Shown: in pieces, positions 8,482-14,841 of the stretch
How the letters are laid out: each line of letters starts with the position of its first letter
Numbering within the stretch: position 1 is the stretch's first letter
Source of the DNA: Faecalibacterium prausnitzii
Lineage (GTDB): Bacteria; Bacillota; Clostridia; Oscillospirales; Ruminococcaceae
Assembly (NCBI RefSeq): GCF_003287495.1
Contig: NZ_PRLE01000006.1
Coordinates: 62,001 to 126,000 of the forward strand
DNA length: 64,000 nt
Direction of reading: 5' to 3'
Program-made: the position numbers and the translations under genes
The notes under the pieces: generated by a model
Databases searched by the model: none
What the model was told of the DNA's origin: nothing
What the model saw: only the letters and a program-made list of their open reading frames with translations

Positions 8482-9408
8482 TCAGACCGCCTCCTTTTTC
8501 TGTGCCGCATGTTTCCGCTTTTCAAAGGCGAAGTGTGCCTGGATGGCGGGCATCGAGATGGCCACGGCCACGATGATGGCGGAGACCAGCTTCATGGCCG
8601 CTGCCGGGACATTGAACCGCAGCGCCACCGCCACGATAAAGCGGTACAGGCAGCTGCCGAAGACGACGCCCAGCACCCGGCGCAGCATGGTGCGCTTGCC
8701 CACCAGCGTTTCGCCGATGATGAGGGAGGCCAGTGCAATGGTGACCATGCCGGTGCCCACGTTGATGTCGCAGCTCTTCTGGTACTGGGCCAGCAGGCCG
8801 CCGGAGAGGGCGGTCAGGGCACCGGAGATGCACAGGCCCACCGTGATGGTGAATGCAGGGTTGATGCTGGACGCCCGCACCATGGCGGCGTTGTCACCGG
8901 TGGCCCGGATGGAAAGGCCAAGCCGGGTACCCAGGAAGCCGATCATTGCCGCGCCAGCCAGCGCGATGACCGCTGCAGCCAGCACCAGCTTATACCAGCC
9001 GCCTGTAAAGACCAGCGCGCTCTTGGCGATGGAGAAGACCGTGTCCGTCTTGACCAGCGACAGGGTGGAGGAGAACCCCATGACCGCCAGGTTGATGGTG
9101 TACAGGCCGGTGTTGACGATGATGCCCGCCATGATGCTCTCCACACCGAGGCGGGTCTGCAAAAAGGCTGTCACGAAACCGGAGCACACGCCCGCCGCCA
9201 TGGCCGCCAGCAACGCCAGGAACGGGTGCCCTGTCAGCGCCACCTGACACGCCACGGCGCAGCCCAGGGTAAAGCAGCCGTCGGTGGACAGGTCCGCAAT
9301 GTTCAGGATGGAATAGCTCAGAAACAGCGCCAGCGCCACCAGGGCGTAAATGCAGCCCAGCTCCAGCGCGGTCTGAATGACATTGAGCGAAAAGATACTC
9401 GCCAGCAT
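8482..9408 (-). CDS. trpY: ABC transporter permease, predicted tryptophan importer
   Basis: 308 residues, nearly all hydrophobic, with eight or more membrane segments. It resembles the branched-chain-type permease family (BPD_transp_2, COG4120). The N-terminus (LGCIYALVALALFLSYSILN, then ADLSTDG) is typical. The start follows AAAGGAG. It lies between the solute-binding lipoprotein and the ATPase and is tightly spaced with both, so it forms the channel of the same importer. Confidence 0.87.
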   Translation of the reverse strand: MLASIFSLNVIQTALELGCIYALVALALFLSYSILNIADLSTDGCFTLGCAVACQVALTGHPFLALLAAMAAGVCSGFVTAFLQTRLGVESIMAGIIVNTGLYTINLAVMGFSSTLSLVKTDTVFSIAKSALVFTGGWYKLVLAAAVIALAGAAMIGFLGTRLGLSIRATGDNAAMVRASSINPAFTITVGLCISGALTALSGGLLAQYQKSCDINVGTGMVTIALASLIIGETLVGKRTMLRRVLGVVFGSCLYRFIVAVALRFNVPAAAMKLVSAIIVAVAISMPAIQAHFAFEKRKHAAQKKEAV

Positions 9409-9433
9409 GTGTGTGCTCCTTTAAAAGATGTTT

Positions 9434-10534
9434 TTAGAAATTCTCTGCCGTCTCCACTTCCACGACCTCGGTGCAGTAGGGCTTGAACGCCTCTTTCACG
9501 GTGTCGAGGGAGAGGCCGAGGGCGGCGCAGGTCTCGGTGTTGATGGTGGCAATGCCGTTGTCAAAGGTCTGGAACGGCAGGTCAGCGGGGGTCTTGCCAT
9601 CGCAGAGCAGCTCCACCACCATATCGGCGGTGGCCTCACCCAGCTGGACGTAATCGACGCCATAGCCCACGAACGCGCCGTTCAGCGCGAAGCTGTCGGC
9701 ACCGGTATAGTGCTGGACGCCTGCCTCGGCAAAGGTCTCATAGATGGAGAGCTCCGCGGTCATCACGGTGTTGTCCGTGGGGGTGAAGACGGCCTTGACG
9801 CCGGAAGCAATGAGGGCCTCGGCAGCCATCTGGACCTCGGCGGTGGTGGTGCCGTTCTTTTCAATGTACTTGATGCCCTTTTCGTCGCAGAATGCCTTGG
9901 CGTCGGCAATGGCCTGGGTGGAGGCATCCTGGCTCAGGTCGTACAGCAGGCCGATGGTGTCGATGTCCGGGTTGACGGCCAGGATCAGGTTCATAATGGC
10001 GTCCGTGTTCAGGGCATCGGAGGTACCGGTGATGTTGGGCTCGGTGTCAAAGCCGGCTGCGGCCGGGTCGGTAACGGCGGAGTAGACCACCGGGATATCG
10101 GTGTCTTCCACAGCGGCCAGCATGGTGGCGGCGGTGGGGGTGGCAACGGCCACGATGACATCCACGCCATCGGCCACGAGGTCGGCACCGATCTGGTTCA
10201 GGTTGGTCTGATCGGCCTGTGCGTTGGCGTAGTAATCGGCGTAATCAAAGGTGACACCTTTCTCCTTGGCCACTTCGTCCAGGCGGCTCTCCACCGACGC
10301 AACGATCTGGTTCAGGGAAGCATGATCCACGTAGTTGACGATGCCCACTTTAAAGGTCTGGCCTGCGGCGGCCTCGCTGGCAGCGGCAGAAGATGCCACA
10401 CTGGAAGCAGCGGCACTGGAAGCGGTGCTGCTTGCGGACGAGCCGCAGCCCGTCAGGCCCAGTGCGGAGACAACAGCGGCAGCGGAAGCTGCTTTCAGGA
10501 AGCTGCGGCGAGAGATCCTATTCATGGTTTTCAT
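9434..10534 (-). CDS. trpX: ABC transporter substrate-binding lipoprotein, predicted tryptophan importer
   Basis: 366 residues of the ABC_sub_bind family (PF04392-like). The N-terminus carries SRRSFLK followed by a hydrophobic stretch and the lipobox LTGC, so it should be a lipid-anchored protein, and the twin arginines suggest Tat export. A low-complexity Ser/Ala linker follows the cysteine. The mature part has the periplasmic-binding fold layout (TFKVGIVNYVDHASLNQIVA, VIVAVATPTAATMLAAVED). It heads the trpXYZ operon. Expression should rise when tRNA-Trp is uncharged, through the T-box upstream. The start has AAAGGAG eight bases away. Confidence 0.88.
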   Translation of the reverse strand: MKTMNRISRRSFLKAASAAAVVSALGLTGCGSSASSTASSAAASSVASSAAASEAAAGQTFKVGIVNYVDHASLNQIVASVESRLDEVAKEKGVTFDYADYYANAQADQTNLNQIGADLVADGVDVIVAVATPTAATMLAAVEDTDIPVVYSAVTDPAAAGFDTEPNITGTSDALNTDAIMNLILAVNPDIDTIGLLYDLSQDASTQAIADAKAFCDEKGIKYIEKNGTTTAEVQMAAEALIASGVKAVFTPTDNTVMTAELSIYETFAEAGVQHYTGADSFALNGAFVGYGVDYVQLGEATADMVVELLCDGKTPADLPFQTFDNGIATINTETCAALGLSLDTVKEAFKPYCTEVVEVETAENF

Positions 10535-10576
10535 AGCGGTACTCCTTTCCCTGGAGCGGGCGGCCCAAATGATAAA

Positions 10577-10605
10577 TAAAAACCCGCTCCACTTGCGGAA
10601 CGGGG
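10577..10605 (-). terminator. Second terminator hairpin in the trpX leader
   Basis: Reverse-strand CCCCGTTCC / GGAGCGGGT stem with a short loop, followed by TTTTTATTT. It lies downstream of the T-box terminator and 43 bases before the trpX start, giving tandem terminators. Confidence 0.7.
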
Positions 10606-10606
10606 T

Positions 10607-10908
10607 AAAAGAAAACGACCCCGTCCCTGTGTGTTATCCACAAGGACAGGATCGGTAAAATTCGATTCTGCGGTGCCACCTTGCTTGCCCTGCTCATTTC
10701 CCAGATTGGAAACGGCAAGAGCCCCTCAACGGAGAGCCAACACTCCCCTGCCCTGTAACGGAGGCTTCCGTCCCAAGCTACTGCGGCATTTCTGCCTTTT
10801 TGCCCGGCCCTCGGCGGCCCACGAATCTCTGCCCCGCTCTCGCCCGTTTTCACTGTCCGGGCTCACTGCAGACGCGCTGTGCAGGTTCTCTTCCGCCTCA
10901 TTGGTTTG
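10607..10908 (-). promoter_or_regulatory. T-box riboswitch, tryptophan type
   Basis: Reverse-strand leader of trpX. Stem I begins with GGAAGAGAA near 10893. A candidate specifier TGG is at 10819-10821, about 75 bases on. The T-box AAGGTGGCACCGCAG is at 10668-10682, and its variable C would pair with a G discriminator, as in tRNA-Trp. The terminator stem is CCTGTCCTTGTG (10639-10650) with the GGGACGGGG side at 10619-10631, followed by GTTTTCTTTT. Specifier and discriminator agree on tryptophan. The fold was not computed. Confidence 0.88.
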
Positions 10909-10913
10909 ATTGC

Positions 10914-10941
10914 ATTATACACTTTATCTGCGTAAAGTCAA
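10914..10941 (-). promoter_or_regulatory. Promoter of the trpXYZ leader
   Basis: Reverse-strand TTGACT (10936-10941), 16-base spacer, TATAAT (10914-10919). Confidence 0.8.
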
Positions 10942-10994
10942 GAGGGAAATTTTCTTTTTTGCAAAAATTTGTCCACAGAATTTTTCACGTTTCC

Positions 10995-11801
10995 TCATTC
11001 AAGATTGAGCTTATTTTTCATCAGCCAACAGGTGAGGATGAAATACACCGCGCCAAACACCGCCGTGATGGCAAACGAAGCCGCAAAGAAGATCAACGTG
11101 CTGTGGTTCGCCGCCTCGCTCACGATGGTGTCACCGGCAGAGCCCATGAGGATGCGGACAAAGCCGCCTGCATTCAGCAGGTTTTCCACCCGGCCCTGTC
11201 CCCAGCTCATCAAAAAGAACGCGCCCACGCTGGCCACGCCGTTGTGGGCCCGGAACAGATGGCCCACCATGCAGGCGGCATAGATGCACAGCATCGTGCA
11301 GAGCATCCGGGCATAGCACAGGAGGGCCGTCCAGAGCAGGATCGCCAGCAGATCTCCCTCAAAGCTCGTCCGCAGGGCTGCCCAATCATCCCAAAGATTG
11401 CTGAAGTCCAGCTGGGTGAAGTCCGCTCCCACACAGAACATGACGACGAGGGAAACCACACCCACCACGGCGCTGGCCAGCAGCCAGACCGCGCTGGAGA
11501 TCAGCTTGGAACCCACCAGCTGGGCCTCCGTCACGGGCAGGGTGTGCATCAGGTAGCCCTCCCGGCCCAGCAGATTTTTGGTAAAGCGCTGGATCACCGT
11601 GACAATGGTGACGATGACGAGCGCCATGACCAGCAGGCTGTAGATCGTCACGCCAATTTCAAAGATATGGCTCTGGGCAGCGGCTCTATCCCCCCGTAAC
11701 GAGAAGCCGATGAGACCTGCCGCGGCCAGCAGGGCCAGATAGATGCCGCCGTAGGTACGGGCCGTGGCCCGGAACTCATACTTCAGTAAATTTTTCAGCA
11801 T
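10995..11801 (-). CDS. ABC-2 type transporter permease
   Basis: 268 residues with about six hydrophobic segments and an N-terminal MLKNLLKYEFRATARTY, typical of ABC-2 exporters. It should form the membrane part of the exporter whose ATPase is encoded just upstream; the two reading frames overlap by seven bases (ATGCTGA). Together with the GntR gene the set resembles ytrA-type loci that export cationic peptides or respond to cell-wall stress. The substrate is not known. Confidence 0.85.
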   Translation of the reverse strand: MLKNLLKYEFRATARTYGGIYLALLAAAGLIGFSLRGDRAAAQSHIFEIGVTIYSLLVMALVIVTIVTVIQRFTKNLLGREGYLMHTLPVTEAQLVGSKLISSAVWLLASAVVGVVSLVVMFCVGADFTQLDFSNLWDDWAALRTSFEGDLLAILLWTALLCYARMLCTMLCIYAACMVGHLFRAHNGVASVGAFFLMSWGQGRVENLLNAGGFVRILMGSAGDTIVSEAANHSTLIFFAASFAITAVFGAVYFILTCWLMKNKLNLE

Positions 11802-12493
11802 TTGAATCCCTCCCGGAAATACTCATCCACACTCATGCCTTCCGTCTCCCGGATCTCATCCACGGTGCGGTGGGCAAAGATCTTTCCCTCTTTCAGGAAG
11901 ATGGCCTCGTCCAGCACCGGCTCAATGTCCCCGATCAGGTGAGTGGAGATGACCACGGTGGCGTCCTCGCTGTAGTTGGAGAGAATGGTGTGCAGGATGT
12001 AATCCCGCGCCGCCGGGTCCACACCGCCAATGGGTTCGTCCAGCAAATAGAGCTTTGCCGCGCGGCTCATGGCCAGGATCAGCTGCACTTTTTCCTTGTT
12101 ACCCTTGGAGAGGGTCTTGAGTGGGGCCTTGGGGTCCAGCTCCAACTTGGCCAGCATCTCGCCCGCCCTGGCGGGATCAAAATCGGCGTAGAAATCGTGG
12201 AACATTTCCACCAGCTGCTCCACACGCATCCAGTCCGGCAGCCAGGCGGCGTCCGGCAGGTAAGAAACGATCTCTTTCGTGGCCGGGCCGGGCACACTGC
12301 CCGCAATGGTAATGCTGCCCTCCGTAGGCTGCAGCAGACCGTTGGCCAGCTTCATCAGGGTAGTCTTTCCGCTGCCGTTGGGCCCCAGCAGGCCGATGAT
12401 CTTTCCCGGCTCCAGGTGCAGGTCCACATGATCCAGCGCCCGTTTTTTGCCGTAGGCCTTGCTCAGGCCGGTGCAGTTCAAAAGCTCAGTCAT
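11795..12493 (-). CDS. ABC transporter ATPase (ABC-2 exporter)
   Basis: 232 residues, short ATPase with Walker A GPNGSGKTT, signature LSKGNKEKVQL (a degenerate form of LSGGQ) and Walker B KLYLLDEPIGGVDP. The ATG at 12493 has GGAGG thirteen to nine bases upstream. It overlaps the GntR stop by eight bases and the permease start by seven, so the three genes are one translationally coupled operon. The role is exporter energy supply, likely in a stress-induced unit. Confidence 0.9.
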   Translation of the reverse strand: MTELLNCTGLSKAYGKKRALDHVDLHLEPGKIIGLLGPNGSGKTTLMKLANGLLQPTEGSITIAGSVPGPATKEIVSYLPDAAWLPDWMRVEQLVEMFHDFYADFDPARAGEMLAKLELDPKAPLKTLSKGNKEKVQLILAMSRAAKLYLLDEPIGGVDPAARDYILHTILSNYSEDATVVISTHLIGDIEPVLDEAIFLKEGKIFAHRTVDEIRETEGMSVDEYFREGFKC

Positions 12494-12866
12494 GGTTTGT
12501 TTCCTCCTTCTCATTCCAGCGCTCCAGCAGGACGGCAGCCTGTTCCGGGCCGTAGCCAATGCCGCGCATCTTCTCCAGAAATTCGGCGGTCAGGTTCCGG
12601 GCCGCCTCGGCACGCAATTGTTCGATCAACGCTCTATCCTCCGTCACATAACGGCCCGCGGTGCGCTCGGTGCGCACCAGGCCCTCGTTCTCCAGCTGGG
12701 CAAGCGCCCGCTGCATGGTGTTGGGGTTGACCCCGGCGGCGGCGGCAAGGTCGCGCACCGAGTCCAGATGCCCGCCGGGTGGGTAAATACCTGCTAAAAT
12801 TTTTGCCTTGAGCCGTTCCACCAGCTGAGCATAAATGGGGCGGCTGGAGTCAAACTGTTCGGCCAT
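12486..12866 (-). CDS. GntR-family repressor, YtrA subfamily
   Basis: 126 residues. Residues about 5-75 are the winged helix of the GntR family (PIYAQLVERLKAKILAGIY, then LDSVRDLAAAAGVNPNTMQRAL), followed by a short C-terminal helical dimer segment. This small size is typical of YtrA-type regulators, which lack a large effector domain and control adjacent ABC exporters. It is the first gene of the operon and its own promoter carries a perfect inverted repeat at the start of transcription, so autoregulation is likely. The start follows AAGGAG. Confidence 0.92.
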   Translation of the reverse strand: MAEQFDSSRPIYAQLVERLKAKILAGIYPPGGHLDSVRDLAAAAGVNPNTMQRALAQLENEGLVRTERTAGRYVTEDRALIEQLRAEAARNLTAEFLEKMRGIGYGPEQAAVLLERWNEKEETNHD

Positions 12867-12887
12867 GGGATCATCTCCTTGTGTTGC

Positions 12888-12907
12888 TGTATTAAGCGTC
12901 TAATACA
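12888..12907 (-). promoter_or_regulatory. Likely GntR operator
   Basis: Perfect inverted repeat TGTATTA-N6-TAATACA lying right after the -10 box, over the expected transcription start. The spacing fits a YtrA-type dimer. Confidence 0.82.
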
Positions 12908-12935
12908 ATAATACTCATTTTTCAAGCTGTGTCAA
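12908..12935 (-). promoter_or_regulatory. Promoter of the GntR-ABC operon
   Basis: Reverse-strand TTGACA (12930-12935), 16-base spacer, TATTAT (12908-12913). The operator touches the -10. Confidence 0.85.
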
Positions 12936-12967
12936 GAGCACAATACAATTTTAAGCAAAAATTTTAA

Positions 12968-13010
12968 GCAAAAATAAAGGCAGAAGCCTTTGGGGAAAGC
13001 TTCTGCCTGG
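12968..13010 (-). terminator. Terminator after the membrane-anchored protein gene
   Basis: AGGCAGAAG (from 12978) pairs with CTTCTGCCT (to 13008); on the reverse strand TTATTTTT follows. Confidence 0.85.
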
Positions 13011-13037
13011 ATCAAACTCGATTCTTTTCCTTATGAC

Positions 13038-13982
13038 TTACGCCGCCGCGCTGGCGCTGCCTGCATCTGCCTCAGCACTGTCCGCACCGGCCTCCCCGGA
13101 AGCCGCCTCGTTTCCCGAAGCAGCGTCTGCTTCCACACTCTGAGCGGCAGGCTCCTCCGCGGCGCTGGCGCTGTCGGCCACGGCGGACGCGGAATCCGCC
13201 GTGCTGGCCAGAATGGCGTCCTGCACTTCATGCTCCTCCATCTGCGCCGAGGCGCTGGCCGGGGAGCTCTCGGCGGAGGACTCCGGCTTCGTCTCGCTGT
13301 CGGTCAGGCCGGTGAGATACCAGCTGCCGCTCTGGCGGGTGAAGAGATAATCCATATACTTGGTGGGCGTGTCAGACGAGGCGTTCAGGATGCTGTCGTC
13401 CGCGCTCTGGGTGGGGATGTAGCCCACCGTGACGTGGAGCTTGCCGCCCTTTTTGAAGAGCTTTGTCACGGTGGCGCGGTAGCTGCCCACGCTGCCCGTG
13501 ACCGGGATCTTGTAGCACTGGGTGGTCTCGTCGAACTCGATGGTCATGTCGTCCATCTCAAAGCTCTTGTGGGTCATCTTGAAGCTGGGGCCCACCAGCT
13601 TTGCCAGGTAGGCGTCCACATCCACCGAGGGGATCAGCAACTGCTCGGTATCCGGGTCGGTGTTGTAGTGGTCAAAATTGCCCTGGGTCTCCTGGATGTT
13701 ATACACACAGCCCCAGACAGCCGCCTCCCGCAGGGTCAGGTCGTCGATATTTTCAATGCCGTCAAAGGGGAGCGGGTCAAACAGGACAAGGCCCTCCAGC
13801 TTATCTTCATATTCTTCTTTCTGGGCCGTATCGTCAAACAGCTTTGCCACGGCACGCACGCCGGAGCGCAGCACCGTCACCGCGCCGATCAGCACCAGTA
13901 CCGCCACCAGCAGCCCAAGGGCCTGCCGGGCACGGCGGCGGTGCAGCCGGGCGTGCTCTTCCGGGGTCATATAATTTTTCAT
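13038..13982 (-). CDS. Membrane-anchored extracytoplasmic protein, unknown function
   Basis: 314 residues. A short basic N-terminus (ARLHRRRARQ) precedes one membrane segment (ALGLLVAVLVLIGAVTVL), so the rest should face outside. The middle 190 residues are soluble with a repeated beta-like pattern (SVGSYRATVTKLFKKGGKLH, VTVGYIPTQSADDS) and no motif I can name. From about residue 225 the tail turns into Ser/Ala/Glu-rich low-complexity sequence (many SAS and ASA units), probably a disordered linker or wall-spanning tail. The ATG at 13982 follows GGAGA; upstream extension lacks a ribosome site. A terminator follows the gene. Function unknown. Confidence 0.72.
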   Translation of the reverse strand: MKNYMTPEEHARLHRRRARQALGLLVAVLVLIGAVTVLRSGVRAVAKLFDDTAQKEEYEDKLEGLVLFDPLPFDGIENIDDLTLREAAVWGCVYNIQETQGNFDHYNTDPDTEQLLIPSVDVDAYLAKLVGPSFKMTHKSFEMDDMTIEFDETTQCYKIPVTGSVGSYRATVTKLFKKGGKLHVTVGYIPTQSADDSILNASSDTPTKYMDYLFTRQSGSWYLTGLTDSETKPESSAESSPASASAQMEEHEVQDAILASTADSASAVADSASAAEEPAAQSVEADAASGNEAASGEAGADSAEADAGSASAAA

Positions 13983-14086
13983 AGGGTATCGTCTCCAAGA
14001 ATGTAAGTTTTCTGCACTCCACAGTATACCACAATCTGCCCGCAGGTGCAAAACCCGGGCCGTGGATTTTTTGTGAAAGCGCGTGG

Positions 14087-14428
14087 TTATTCCCAGGTCT
14101 TCCAGACATCGGGCTGGTAGCCCACGGTGGCCTTACGCCCGTCGCGCACAATGGGCGTGAGCAGCAGCTGCTGATTTTCAAACAGCTTATCCTCTTTCTG
14201 CCAGTCGATGAGAGCGTCCAGCAGCGCCAGCGTCTGCTTGTCTTTCGCGTTGGGGTTCACCATCTTTTCCCAGCCGCCCAGGGCCCGGGCCACATTGTCA
14301 AACTCGCCCCGGCTCATGCCTTTTTCTTTCAGGTCGATCATCTGGAACTTGATGCCCCGCTCCTTGAAGTACCGCTGGGCTTTTTTGGTATCAAAGCACT
14401 TGGTGGTGCCGAAGATCTGAATGTTCAT
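14087..14428 (-). CDS. ArsC/Spx-family thioredoxin-fold protein
   Basis: 113 residues, full length for the ArsC family. It begins MNIQIFGTTKCFDTKKAQRY, with the active-site cysteine at residue 11 in a C-x2-T context and no second cysteine nearby, so it is closer to the ArsC-like/YffB branch than to CXXC Spx. FNNVA-type helix and LLLTPIVRDGRKATVG match the family C-terminus. Whether it reduces arsenate or acts as a regulator cannot be told. It stands alone with a forward ferredoxin gene divergent from it. Confidence 0.85.
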   Translation of the reverse strand: MNIQIFGTTKCFDTKKAQRYFKERGIKFQMIDLKEKGMSRGEFDNVARALGGWEKMVNPNAKDKQTLALLDALIDWQKEDKLFENQQLLLTPIVRDGRKATVGYQPDVWKTWE

Positions 14429-14541
14429 GGTTTGTCCTCCTGTCGTCCGTAAAAGTTATTGTACCACACCGCGCACAAAAAGCCCAGCATATTTCCCTGC
14501 GAAACGGGGAAAATAAAGCCATCCAAAGGAGGATTGGTTTT

Positions 14542-14733
14542 ATGAGAGCATTCGTAGACCCTGACCTGTGCATCGGCTGCACCCAGTGCGCGGGCATCTG
14601 CCCCGCCGTGTTCACGATGGAGGGCACACTGGCCGTGGCGCTGGTGGGCGAGATCCCCGGCGAGGAAGTGCCCGCCGCCGTGGATGCCGCCCAGGCCTGC
14701 CCCGTCAGCGCCATCCGCATGGAGGAGAGCTGA
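14542..14733 (+). CDS. Ferredoxin with one [4Fe-4S] cluster
   Basis: 63 residues. Cysteines at 10, 13, 16 (CIGCTQC) and 20 before a proline, plus a distal ACP near residue 53, match small mono-cluster ferredoxins of the Thermotoga/Desulfovibrio type. It carries electrons at low potential in the cytoplasm of anaerobes. A good AAAGGAGG-like site (CCAAAGGAGGATTGG) precedes the ATG. Single-gene unit with its own terminator. Confidence 0.92.
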   Translation: MRAFVDPDLCIGCTQCAGICPAVFTMEGTLAVALVGEIPGEEVPAAVDAAQACPVSAIRMEES

Positions 14734-14743
14734 GTCTTCTCCC

Positions 14744-14783
14744 AAAATCACCGGGAAGCAATTGCCTCCCGGTGATTTTCTTT
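14744..14783 (+). terminator. Terminator after ferredoxin
   Basis: AAAATCACCGGGA pairs with TCCCGGTGATTTT around AGCAATTGCC, followed by a short T-rich tail. Confidence 0.85.
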
Positions 14784-14841
14784 GGGCGGGTTTTGTGCTA
14801 TACTATAAGGTGTGAAAATTTGGAATGGAGGATAAGAAACG

